Assembly (NCBI GenBank): GCA_963780655.1
Contig: CAWACP010000003.1
Span: 1,736,001-1,800,000 of the forward strand
DNA length: 64,000 bases
Direction: 5' to 3'
From: CAWACP01 sp963780655
GTDB lineage: Bacteria; Acidobacteriota; Terriglobia; Bryobacterales; Bryobacteraceae
Shown: positions 52,970 to 62,290 of the stretch, in pieces
Numbering within the stretch: position 1 is the first letter of the stretch
Layout of the letters: each line of letters opens with the position of its first letter
The notes under the pieces: model-generated
Databases searched by the model: none
What the model was told of the DNA's origin: nothing
The model's input: the letters and a program-made list of their open reading frames with translations, nothing else
Made by a program: the position numbers and the translations under genes

Positions 52970-53410
52970 GTGAGCGACCACCTGACCGACGCCGAGTTCA
53001 GGGCCCTGGCGGACTTCCGATTCCGCATACGTCGATTCCTCAGATTCAGTGAAGATCAGGCGCGCGCCAGCGGTCTGGAGTCGCAGCAGCACCAGCTTCT
53101 GCTGGCCATCAAAGGGCTGCCGCCGGACATTCCCCCGACCATCGGCGAACTGGCCTCGCGCATGCTCATCCGGCATCACAGCGCCGTGGAACTGGTGAAC
53201 CGTCTGGCCGAACACGGCGCGGTGGAGCGCATTCCCGGCGAGGCCGACCACCGCAAAGTTCTGGTCCGCCTCACCAGGAACGGCGAAAGGCTGCTGCACC
53301 GTCTCTCGGTAGCGCACCGCGCCGAGCTCGACACCGCAGGCCCGGAGCTGATGGCGGCGCTGGGCGAAGTGCTGTCCCGCTCGCGGCGGGAGGTCAAGGC
53401 GAGCACATGA
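52970..53410 (+). CDS. MarR-family transcriptional regulator
   Basis: Winged-helix regulator of 146 residues. The helix-turn-helix is at about 60-90 (PTIGELASRMLIRHHSAVEL), the wing GAVERIPGEADHRKVLVRLT follows, and both ends are helical for dimerisation. GTG 52970 stands directly behind a palindrome, so the mRNA has almost no leader. Its stop overlaps the ATG of the ClC gene by four bases (ATGA), meaning a two-gene operon. It probably represses the operon and is released by a ligand. The ligand is unknown; an anion, pH or stress link is only suggested by the partner gene. Confidence 0.9.
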   Translation: MSDHLTDAEFRALADFRFRIRRFLRFSEDQARASGLESQQHQLLLAIKGLPPDIPPTIGELASRMLIRHHSAVELVNRLAEHGAVERIPGEADHRKVLVRLTRNGERLLHRLSVAHRAELDTAGPELMAALGEVLSRSRREVKAST

Positions 53411-55251
53411 AACACTCGCGAGAGTTCGACAGCCTCGGCGATTTCACCGCTGACATTCGCATTGTGCCCATTTCGCTGCTGGCGGTGATTATCGGCGTCA
53501 TCGCATCGTACGTGGCGCTGGCGCTGCTGCGCCTGATCGGGTTTTTCACGAACCTGTTCTATTTCCACCGTCTCGGCAGCGCGCTCGTATCGCCTGCCGG
53601 CAACCATCTCGGATGGTGGGCGGTTCTGGTCCCAGTGGCTGGAGGACTCATCATCGGCCTGATGGCGCGCTACGGATCGGAACGCATCCGCGGCCATGGC
53701 ATCCCCGAGGCGATCGAATCCATTCTCATCAGCGGCAGTAAAGTCCAGCCTCGGCTGGCCATACTCAAACCGCTATCCGCGGCCCTGTCGATAGGCACCG
53801 GTGGCCCGTTCGGCGCCGAAGGTCCCATCATCATGACCGGCGGCGCGTTCGGCTCCATGATCGCCCAGTTCTTCCGGCTCACCAGCGCCGAGCGCAAGAC
53901 GCTACTGGTGGCGGGCGCCGCGGCGGGCATGTCGGCCACATTCGCGGCTCCGCTGGCGGCCGTCCTCCTGGCCGTGGAACTGCTGCTGTTCGAATGGAAA
54001 CCGCGAAGCATGATCCCCGTGGCTATCGCCAGCGCAACTGCCGGCGCGGCGCGGCGATACATCATCGGCCTGGGCCCGCTCTTTCCCGTTCCTGCCCATC
54101 CGGTATTCATCGGTCCCGAGGGGCTGTTCGGCTGCGTGCTCTGCGGCGTGCTGGCCGGGGCGCTTTCGGCGCTGCTCACCATCGGCGTATATGCAGCGGA
54201 GGATGCCTTCAACAAGCTCCCCATCCACTGGATGTGGTGGCCGGCGATCGGTGGCTTGGCAATCGGCATCGGCGGCATGATCTTCCCACAGGCGCTGGGC
54301 GTCGGCTACGACACCATAGGCGCTTTGCTCAAAGGCGACGTGACGCGCAACGTTATCCTGGGCGTGCTGCTGGTGAAGTCCACCATCTGGGTAGTTTCCC
54401 TGGGGTCCGGAACCTCCGGCGGCGTGCTGGCGCCGCTGCTGATGATGGGCGGAGCGCTGGGCGGGCTCGAGGCGTCGTTTCTCCCTGGCTTCGGCGCGGG
54501 CTTCTGGCCACTGGTGAGCATGGGCGCAATTCTCGGCGGCACTATGCGCTCGCCGTTCACGGGCATCGTGTTCGCCATCGAGCTGACGCACGACATCAAT
54601 ATGGTTCTGCCGCTGCTGGTGGCGTGCACGCTGGCCCACTGCTTTACGGTGCTGCTGCTGAAGCGGTCGATCCTTACCGAGAAGGTGGCGCGCCGCGGGT
54701 TTCATCTCAGCCGCGAGTACGCGGTCGATCCGCTGGAGGTGCAGTTCGTCCGCGAGGTGATGCGCACGAATCTTATCGCTTTCCCGGCGGACGGTCTGGT
54801 GGAGGACGCGCGCCGGCTCATCAGCGATGGGCGCAGCCCGCGCGGCCAGCACCTCTACCCCGTGATCGACCAGGATCGGCGCATCGTTGGCGTCGTTACG
54901 CGAAACGATCTGCGCAACTATGCGGCGCCGGACGGCTCGCTGCCGCCTGCGATCACTGAAATTGCACGGCCCGATCCGGTGGTGGCGCATGTGGATGAAC
55001 CGCTGCGCGCGGCGGTGTACCGCATGGCGGAGACCGGGTACACGCGCATGCCCGTTGTGGAGGCAGGCAAGGTGGCCGGCATGATTTCGCTCCAGGACAT
55101 GCTGCGGGCCCGTACGCGCAACCTCACCGAGGAGCGCGAGCGCGAACGGGTATTGCGCATCCGCCTGCCGTTCCGGACCCGTGGGGCAGACGATCGTCTT
55201 TCGTCGTCTGCCACTGCCCACAGGACGCCGGCAGGCCACAAAAACCGATGA
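53407..55251 (+). CDS. ClC-type chloride channel/antiporter with CBS domains
   Basis: Membrane protein of 614 residues. ClC selectivity motifs appear as GHGIPEA (first loop), GPFGAEGP (second, with the gating Glu) and GTSGGVLAPLL (third). About ten hydrophobic helices end near residue 425. Two CBS domains follow at about 440-500 and 520-580 (HLYPVIDQDRRIVGVVTRND and TRMPVVEAGKVAGMISLQDM) and likely bind adenine nucleotides. The last 25 residues are encoded by a dispersed family B repeat (RGADDRLSSSATAHRT), an extension unlikely to be functional. Co-expressed with marR. Channel versus H+/Cl- exchange cannot be decided with certainty. Confidence 0.92.
   Translation: MKHSREFDSLGDFTADIRIVPISLLAVIIGVIASYVALALLRLIGFFTNLFYFHRLGSALVSPAGNHLGWWAVLVPVAGGLIIGLMARYGSERIRGHGIPEAIESILISGSKVQPRLAILKPLSAALSIGTGGPFGAEGPIIMTGGAFGSMIAQFFRLTSAERKTLLVAGAAAGMSATFAAPLAAVLLAVELLLFEWKPRSMIPVAIASATAGAARRYIIGLGPLFPVPAHPVFIGPEGLFGCVLCGVLAGALSALLTIGVYAAEDAFNKLPIHWMWWPAIGGLAIGIGGMIFPQALGVGYDTIGALLKGDVTRNVILGVLLVKSTIWVVSLGSGTSGGVLAPLLMMGGALGGLEASFLPGFGAGFWPLVSMGAILGGTMRSPFTGIVFAIELTHDINMVLPLLVACTLAHCFTVLLLKRSILTEKVARRGFHLSREYAVDPLEVQFVREVMRTNLIAFPADGLVEDARRLISDGRSPRGQHLYPVIDQDRRIVGVVTRNDLRNYAAPDGSLPPAITEIARPDPVVAHVDEPLRAAVYRMAETGYTRMPVVEAGKVAGMISLQDMLRARTRNLTEERERERVLRIRLPFRTRGADDRLSSSATAHRTPAGHKNR
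55181..55221. repeat. dispersed palindrome family B inside the ClC 3' end
   Basis: GTGGGGCAGACGATCGTCTT paired with TCGTCGTCTGCC and a CTGCCCAC end. It is translated as the ClC C-terminus. Confidence 0.75.
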
Positions 55252-55293
55252 CCTTCCCCACGGGATTGATATGATTCTCGCCAGAGTCATTTT

Positions 55294-56553
55294 ATGAGAC
55301 AGATTCTCTGGCTGTGCCTTGCTCTTGTCCCCATGGCCCGCGGGGGCGATTTCTATTTGAAACAGGGCGACCGCGTCGTGTTCTACGGTGACAGCATCAC
55401 CGAGCAGCGGCTGTATACGGCGATCACCGAAACCTACGTCGTCACCCGCTATCCGGACCTCAACGTGTCGTTCGTACATTCCGGCTGGGGCGGCGACCGC
55501 GTCACCGGCGGCGGGGGCGGTCCCATAGACGTGCGCCTGCCCAGAGACGTGTTCGCGTACAAGCCCACGGTGATGACCATCATGCTGGGCATGAACGACG
55601 GGAATTATGCGCCGGAAACCGAAGCCACCGACCGCACTTTCTTCGACGGCTACAAGCACGTTGTCGAGTCCGCTCGCACGGCTCTGCCCGACGTGCGCAT
55701 TACGGTGATCCGGCCCTCGCCCTATGACGACGTAACGCGCGCGCCGAACTTCCCCGCGGGCTATAACGACGTGATGGTCAGCTTCGGCAAGTGGATCGCG
55801 AATTACGCGAAGCAGCAGAATCTGACCGTGGCGGATCTGAACACCCCGGTGGTGGAAGTGCTCGAAAAGGCGAAGGAGCTGGATCACGAGCACGCGCAGC
55901 AAATCGTGCCCGACCGCGTCCACCCGGGACTGTCGGGCCACCTCATCATGGCCGAGCAGTTGCTGAAGTCGTGGAAAGCGCGGGCCGTGGTTGCGGCGGT
56001 CGCCATCGATGTCGCCTCGGGCAAGCCGGTGGTGGCGTCGGCGGAACACGGCGCCGTCACCGATCTCACCGGTTCGGGTCCCATCACGTGGACACAGCTC
56101 GATGACGCGCTCCCGCTGCCCTTCGTCGAATGGCAATCGGCCTGGGGAACCGGCCCGGTTGAGCTGGTGATTCGCGCCTCCGATGTGGGCGATGCGCTCA
56201 ACTTCGAGCCGCTGAAGATCACCGGTCTGAAGGACGGCGTTTACACGTTGAAGATCGACGACCAGTCGATCGGCGATTTCAACAGCGATCGGCTGGCGCA
56301 TGGGGTCAACCTCGGCCTGCTCTCCACGCCCATGGAAAAGCAGGCGGGGAAGGTCTGGGATCTCACGAAGCTGCGCTGCGATATACACAACGACCGCTGG
56401 CGCACGGTTCAGGTCCCGCTGGCCTCGTACAGCCTGCCGGAAACAGGGCCGGCGATGGACTCGCTGGATGCGCTGGAGCGCGCCGTGATGGTCCAGCAGC
56501 GCGAGGCGGCGCGGCCGAAACCGCATCGGTTCACTCTGACGGCGGTGCAGTAG
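55294..56553 (+). CDS. exported SGNH/GDSL-type hydrolase
   Basis: Predicted 419-residue protein with a signal peptide (residues 1-17, WLCLALVPMARGG). The SGNH esterase core has block I VVFYGDSITEQRLY, block II around SGWGGDRVTGGG, block III IMLGMNDG and block V DRVHPGLSGH, giving Ser, Gly, Asn and Asp/His. An unassigned C-terminal half of about 200 residues has VELVIRASDVGDALNFEPLK and ends HRFTLTAVQ. Such two-part hydrolases occur in carbohydrate- or lipid-ester-degrading bacteria. The substrate is unknown. Its start lies 42 bases after the ClC stop. Confidence 0.88.
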   Translation: MRQILWLCLALVPMARGGDFYLKQGDRVVFYGDSITEQRLYTAITETYVVTRYPDLNVSFVHSGWGGDRVTGGGGGPIDVRLPRDVFAYKPTVMTIMLGMNDGNYAPETEATDRTFFDGYKHVVESARTALPDVRITVIRPSPYDDVTRAPNFPAGYNDVMVSFGKWIANYAKQQNLTVADLNTPVVEVLEKAKELDHEHAQQIVPDRVHPGLSGHLIMAEQLLKSWKARAVVAAVAIDVASGKPVVASAEHGAVTDLTGSGPITWTQLDDALPLPFVEWQSAWGTGPVELVIRASDVGDALNFEPLKITGLKDGVYTLKIDDQSIGDFNSDRLAHGVNLGLLSTPMEKQAGKVWDLTKLRCDIHNDRWRTVQVPLASYSLPETGPAMDSLDALERAVMVQQREAARPKPHRFTLTAVQ

Positions 56554-56593
56554 GCCACACTCCTGTATTCTGGAGTATTCGGAGGCCTCCTCT

Positions 56594-57583
<990 letters not shown>

Positions 57584-57600
57584 CGAACTCTGTACTACGG

Positions 57601-57626
57601 GCAGGCTGAAGGCCTGCTCTACTACG
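57601..57626. repeat. dispersed palindrome family A
   Basis: GCAGGCTGAAGGCCTGCTCT type copy just after fabH. Confidence 0.8.
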
Positions 57627-57661
57627 GATCGCATTAGCGCCTGTCCAGGCTCGCGACAACA

Positions 57662-57688
57662 GTGGGGCAGCCTCTCAGGCTGGCCCAC
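57662..57688. repeat. dispersed palindrome family D
   Basis: GTGGGGCAGCCTCTCAGGCT followed by GGCCCAC, ten bases before the methyltransferase stop. Related to 19623-19671. Confidence 0.6.
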
Positions 57689-57698
57689 AAATCCAGCC

Positions 57699-58307
57699 TT
57701 ACTCTTTGCGCACCACCCATGTGGTCATCGAGCGCTGACTCTGCACCACGGTGGTCTTCAGCGGATCGAGCAGCCGCGCGCCGAGTTCGGCCGCCAGCGT
57801 TCCGAGCATTTCTTCATCCACCAGATAGCGCTCCGTCCGGTCAGGCAGCGCGAACCGGCGGCCTGCGATGCGCCTTACCTGCTGTTCCATGCCGATGTTC
57901 GACGCAAGGCGGCAGAACAGCATGCCGCCAGGGCGCAGCACCCGCCATGTGCTGCGCAGCATCGCCTGGAAATGATCGTCGTCGCGGGCGAAATGAAGCA
58001 CCGCGCTGCTGAGTACGACATCGGCGAACGCATCCGGGAACGACATTGCTTCGAGCGGCTCAAGGCGAAAATTTTCCGCGGGGAGCGCCGGCGCCAGATC
58101 CGCCGCCAGCCGGCGTACGGCGGTGACGGCCTGCGGGTCGGCATCCACGCCGTAGACGTCGTAGCCGTGCCTGAGGAGATAAACCAGATTCCTGCCTGAG
58201 CCGCAGCCGGCGTCGAGCACGCGCATGCCCGGCGCGATCCGGCCGCGAAGCATTTGATCGAAGAGGTAGATGTCGATGGCGCCGAAATGTTCCTGAAGGT
58301 CGGTCAT
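57699..58307 (-). CDS. class I SAM-dependent methyltransferase
   Basis: Predicted 202-residue methyltransferase of the UbiE/Methyltransf_11 kind. SAM site RVLDAGCGSGRNLVYLLRHG near residue 30, GVDADPQAVTAVRRLAADL after it, DVVLSSAVLHFARDDDHF for motif IV and WRVLRPGGMLFCRLASNI for motif VI. ATG 58307 is chosen over 58358 because the latter overlaps the divergent VWFA gene. The C-terminal part differs from small-molecule enzymes I recognise, so the substrate is not predictable. It stands alone, after repeats, divergent from a damaged VWFA gene. Confidence 0.85.
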   Translation of the reverse strand: MTDLQEHFGAIDIYLFDQMLRGRIAPGMRVLDAGCGSGRNLVYLLRHGYDVYGVDADPQAVTAVRRLAADLAPALPAENFRLEPLEAMSFPDAFADVVLSSAVLHFARDDDHFQAMLRSTWRVLRPGGMLFCRLASNIGMEQQVRRIAGRRFALPDRTERYLVDEEMLGTLAAELGARLLDPLKTTVVQSQRSMTTWVVRKE

Positions 58308-58343
58308 TCGCGATATAACCATAATGGCGTGTCGAAAGCATTT

Positions 58344-59463
58344 ATGGCGCCCTGTCAAACCAGCGCCGCAATGGCGCTGTTGTGCAGCGTCCTGATCGCG
58401 CAGAGCCCGTCACCCTCCGATCCGAACGCGCCGTCGTTCCGGTCGGCGGTGAACCTGGTGACCGTGCCGGTGGTGGTGCGCGACAAGGATGGCCGTGCTG
58501 TCCGAGGCCTTCCCAGCGAGGCCTTCGAGCTTCTGGACGAGGGGCGGCCACAGCAGATCGTCAGCTTCTCGCAGGAGACCGCGCCCGCGACGTTTCCGAA
58601 TCACTTCACCGCGTACGTTTTCGATGACGTATCTACTGTGGAGCCGGCCGAGATCCTGGCCATTCGCGACGCGGCGGCGAACCGGCTCGCTCAGATTTAA
58701 CCTGGACGAGCGCGTGGCCATCGTCTCCACTTCCTGCCGGGTGCTGCTGGATTTCGGGAACGACGAGGAGAAACTGCAGGCTTCGATCGCCGAACTGCGG
58801 AACGCGCCTGTACCGCTCTGCCGCGCGCCGGCAACCGAGCCGCTCGAAATCTCCGTGCTCAGATCGGTGGTCCAGCGCCTGTCCACGCTGCCGGGGCAGC
58901 GAAGCATCGTCTTTGTATCGTCCGGTTTTCGTCTGCCACGGGAAGCGCAGCCATCGCTCGACCGGCTGGTCAACTACGCGTCATCCTCGAAGGTTTCCAT
59001 CGACGTTCTGGAAATCGGACGGCTGTCCCACGGTCCCGGCCAGCGCCCTTCAGGCGAACTCTGGGGTACGTCATCGCAGAACGTCATTCTTCCGGACGGA
59101 ACCAGCGGCGAGATGGCTCAGCCGAGCGCGACTTATTCGCCCGAGCCGATGCCGCACCCTTCGTCCGGAGATCAGGTCACCGGGGTTCTGCGCGACCTCA
59201 CGCGCGGGACCGGCGGCGCCCTCGTGGAGGGCGGCAACAAGCTCGACGCCGCGTTCCGCAGGCTCGCGCCGCCGGACTGCTATTACCTGCTGGGATTCAT
59301 TCCGCAGAACCTCGAAGGCGGCGACAGATTTCACCCGCTGAAGGTCAGGCTGCGGGGCGAGCGCAAACTGTCGGTACAAAGCCGCAGCGGATATTACGCA
59401 GCCGCAACCAAACCGCTCGCTAGCGGTCCCGTCTCAACCGGCGTTTCTGAGCCGCGACCGTAA
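58344..59463 (+). pseudogene. VWFA-related acidobacterial-domain protein, frameshifted
   Basis: Exported protein of the VWFA-related acidobacterial family. The N-terminus has a signal-like stretch, then FRSAVNLVTVPVVVRDKDGR, AVRGLPSEAFELLDEGRPQQ and NHFTAYVFDDVSTVEPAEIL. At about 58695 one extra base makes the frame stop at 58700, while the next frame continues without break: LDERVAIVSTSCRVLLDFGN, RSIVFVSSGFRLPREAQPSL and APPDCYYLLGFIPQN. The corrected gene would encode about 372 residues. The C-terminal residues SGPVSTGVSEPRP come from a family C repeat. It is probably inactive unless the extra base is an error. Confidence 0.75.
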
Positions 59464-59470
59464 GGGAGTT
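59409..59470. repeat. dispersed repeat family C
   Basis: CCGCTCGCTAGCGGTCCCG and GCCGCGACCGTAAGGGAG arms around a conserved central part. It supplies the end and stop of the VWFA gene. Confidence 0.55.
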
Positions 59471-59520
59471 GGACATGGCCTTTAAAAGGCCGCAATCAGG
59501 AGATGAAAAAGCTTCGGCTC

Positions 59521-59607
59521 CGTGGGGCAGACGATCGGTTTATGTCGTCTGCCTGTTCGAGTGCCCGGGCAATGGCAGACGACAAAACCCGATCGTCTGC
59601 CCCACGG
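59521..59607. repeat. two facing family B palindromes
   Basis: CGTGGGGCAGACGATCGGTT (59521) and CCCGATCGTCTGCCCCACG (ending 59607) form outer arms of an 87-base inverted repeat. Each half is itself a hairpin with GTCGTCTGCC or GGCAGACGAC. Confidence 0.8.
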
Positions 59608-59679
59608 GGAGGCGAAGCTACGTTTTCAGGGGAGCGGTTGCACGGCGCTGAAAACTCTTCGCGCGTCGCCGACACGCAA

Positions 59680-61008
59680 TCAATACTTGAACCCGGGCAG
59701 ATCCACTCGCTTTGCTATGTGATCGCGGATCCAGTGCGCGTCGAAGAACTCCTTCGGGTCGATCTGGACCCCGTCCAGTTGCATGCCGAAGTGGATGTGG
59801 TCGCCGCCGGCCATGCCGGTCTCGCCGCTCTTGCCCATGATCTGGCCGCGCTTCACCAGATCGCCCTCGCGGACCGCGAACTCGCTCATGTGCCCGTAAA
59901 TCGACTGCAGCCCGTAGCCGTGGTCCAGCACAATGCAGTTGCCGTAGATGCCGAGCGGCGCGGCCCACACCACCTTGCCATCGTTCGATGCCTCGACGCC
60001 GATGTGCGGCGTGATCGCAAAATCGTAGCCGAGGTGCACTTCCTGATCCACCTTCTTGCCGTGGTAGATATAATTCCGCACGTCGGCGAAGTACGACTCC
60101 ACCTGGGAATTGTGCTCCTGCAGGAACGGCTGCGACCACAGGAAGCGCGGCTCGGTCTTCACTCGGAGGTCGGACAACGTCTTGTTATTGACCTTGCGCA
60201 TGTCGCGATTGATCTTCACGAAGCGGTCAATCATGTCGCCCGAGCCGCTCGGGTCGAGCTCATTCACCACCTTCTGCACGAACTTATCGTCCAGCACCAG
60301 ATCGCGGACGCGATAATGCGGCTGCTCCTTCGGCGGAAAGATGGTCACCATGCGGCCGGTGGCCTCCGCGCCGGTCGGATTGGTCGCGAAGACAACCGGC
60401 ACGGTGCTGAGCGGCATGTTCCACGGGAACGCGAACAACGAGAACAGACCGGGCTTGCCGCCGGGCATCGGCCAGCTTCGGAACGTGTCATTGCCGACGC
60501 GAACTCCCGAATCGGTTACGTATCCACTCACGGTGAACGTCACCAGATCGGCCATGCCCAGATACAGGTAATGTTGGTCGGAATCGACGCTGAGCATGGG
60601 CGGCCGCGTCACCACCGTAACGTCGCGGCTGGCGGACGCGCTGGAGCCGCGGAAGTCGTTTGAGGTGACCTCAACCGAGAGAGTGGCCTTGCCATCCTTC
60701 AACTGCGGCGTGGTCTTCGTGCCCGCCGTGAAGTTGTAAGTAGCCGCCGGCTGGTGACGTGACCAGAGAATGCGGCGCGCCGGCATACTGGTCGAATAGA
60801 CATCGTACGTAGCGCCGTTCTGCTCGATGCGCGCGTCGATCCTGCGAATTCCGTGCGGGTCGGTGACATGGATGGTCACCGGCGTGGCCGCGCCGACGGC
60901 GGTCAGCGATTGCGGCAGCTCCACCGCGGGAGTCGCCGAAAAGGCCAGCAGGAGGACGACGGGAAGAACAATGATGACGGCGAGGATGATACCGAGGATT
61001 CGTAGCAC
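59680..61008 (-). CDS. membrane-anchored M23 peptidase
   Basis: Predicted 442-residue protein with an N-terminal membrane helix (residues 2-24, LRILGIILAVIIVLPVVLLL) and large periplasmic domains. Residues about 40-300 are beta-rich and unassigned. The M23/LytM domain is at about 315-425, with zinc ligands in HLGYDFA (His and Asp) and HIHFG, and the family motif YGNCIVLDHGYGLQSIYGHM. It probably acts on peptidoglycan cross-links or as a divisome/LPS activator; both ligand motifs are intact, so activity is likely. No divisome gene is adjacent. Confidence 0.9.
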   Translation of the reverse strand: MLRILGIILAVIIVLPVVLLLAFSATPAVELPQSLTAVGAATPVTIHVTDPHGIRRIDARIEQNGATYDVYSTSMPARRILWSRHQPAATYNFTAGTKTTPQLKDGKATLSVEVTSNDFRGSSASASRDVTVVTRPPMLSVDSDQHYLYLGMADLVTFTVSGYVTDSGVRVGNDTFRSWPMPGGKPGLFSLFAFPWNMPLSTVPVVFATNPTGAEATGRMVTIFPPKEQPHYRVRDLVLDDKFVQKVVNELDPSGSGDMIDRFVKINRDMRKVNNKTLSDLRVKTEPRFLWSQPFLQEHNSQVESYFADVRNYIYHGKKVDQEVHLGYDFAITPHIGVEASNDGKVVWAAPLGIYGNCIVLDHGYGLQSIYGHMSEFAVREGDLVKRGQIMGKSGETGMAGGDHIHFGMQLDGVQIDPKEFFDAHWIRDHIAKRVDLPGFKY

Positions 61009-61035
61009 AGAAGCTTCAGCATAACGCGCCGGCGC

Positions 61036-62187
61036 TTACAGGATCGCTTTCAACCCCGGAATTCGCCGCAGCGCGAACCCGCTCAACAGGAACGTCGCGG
61101 TCGCGGCGATCACCGTGCATTCGACGAACTTCACCAGCGGCGGAGCCTGCTCGGCGCTGAGGAGGAACATCGCCGTCGCGATCACCACCGGCGGATGGAA
61201 CACGTAAACGGCGAATGCGTTGTCCGACATGAATTTCGCGAATGCGCCCTGACGGTTGAAACGCCGCCGGAACCAGACCAGCAGACCGATGGAGAAGCCC
61301 ACGCAGAAAAACGACTCTTCGAAGCTCGAAACCGCGCTCTGCCTGTGCCAGCCGCCGTTGTAAGGGTCGAGGTTTCCGGTGGACACCGCGCCGCCCAGAA
61401 TGACATTGGCAAACCAGATGACGAGTCCGGCGGTTGGAGCCGCGATGAACCACGGCCTCGCCAGCTCCCAGCGGATGCGCGTCATCCAGTTGCGCCGGTA
61501 CGCCTCGATGCCCACGATGAACAGGATCACGTACTGCGAGAAGTAGCAGAGCTGCATGTTCAGAATCGCCGTGCCGATCGGCTGGACGATACGGATCAGG
61601 AATGCGCACGCCGAGATCGTCACGATCAGGAGAAATACATCGCGATGGCCGGGAAGCGGCGCGTCGCTCTGCTGGCCTCTCCGGCGCGCCGGGCGCAGTA
61701 CGCGCGCCAGCGTATAGATGCAGCTGAAGATGAGAAGCGCGACGGCGAACCACATCGGCCCGGTTCCCCACAGGAAGCGGAAATGCGTGAAGTATCGCAT
61801 CCACCCGCCATAGCCTAACAGGATGTAGTCGATGAACGGCTCGATGGCGAGCATGTAGACCAGCGAGGGCAAGCCCAGGCGGAACATGCGGTCGAGCAGG
61901 AACTTCTTCGGTCCTTTGCGGTCGAACGACCCAGGCACGAAGTATCCGGCAATGAAGAACAGCAGCCCCATGAAGAAGGCCTGCAGGTGCGATTGATACA
62001 GCCCAAACGTCACCGCTGTACCCAGGCTGAGCTTCGTACGCTCCATGAAATACCAGCGACCGAAGCCGCTGTAGGTGACAGCGGCGTGCATGCTCACGAC
62101 GAGCACGATCAGGACCCAGCGAACGTTGTCGATGAATTCCAGACGCGGCGCGGGTTTCTGAACCGCCGAAGCTGCGGTCATACTCAC
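61036..62187 (-). CDS. acyltransferase 3 family membrane protein
   Basis: Integral membrane acyltransferase of 383 residues with about ten helices. RLEFIDNVRWVLIVLVVSMH gives the first helix and the conserved His; the second motif is FMGLLFFIAGYFVPGSFDRK with R nearby. Other segments follow to the end (FVECTVIAATATFLLSGFAL). The family transfers acyl groups to surface glycans, often modifying LPS or exopolysaccharides. The acceptor is not predictable. It is separated from the M23 gene by 27 bases and shares the strand, so a two-gene operon is possible. Confidence 0.88.
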   Translation of the reverse strand: MSMTAASAVQKPAPRLEFIDNVRWVLIVLVVSMHAAVTYSGFGRWYFMERTKLSLGTAVTFGLYQSHLQAFFMGLLFFIAGYFVPGSFDRKGPKKFLLDRMFRLGLPSLVYMLAIEPFIDYILLGYGGWMRYFTHFRFLWGTGPMWFAVALLIFSCIYTLARVLRPARRRGQQSDAPLPGHRDVFLLIVTISACAFLIRIVQPIGTAILNMQLCYFSQYVILFIVGIEAYRRNWMTRIRWELARPWFIAAPTAGLVIWFANVILGGAVSTGNLDPYNGGWHRQSAVSSFEESFFCVGFSIGLLVWFRRRFNRQGAFAKFMSDNAFAVYVFHPPVVIATAMFLLSAEQAPPLVKFVECTVIAATATFLLSGFALRRIPGLKAIL

Positions 62188-62229
62188 GATACGAAACTTA
62201 CCACGCCGTACGTTCCCCGGGCTTCCTTC

Positions 62230-62265
62230 TTTACTTCCTTTACTTCCTTTACTTCCTTTACTTCC
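62230..62265. repeat. minisatellite, four copies of a 9-base unit
   Basis: TTTACTTCC repeated exactly four times, flanked by imperfect copies, between divergent start regions of the acyltransferase and PQQ dehydrogenase genes. Copy-number change here would alter promoter spacing. Confidence 0.9.
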
Positions 62266-62290
62266 TGTTCTCCTTGTTACACTACCTTCG

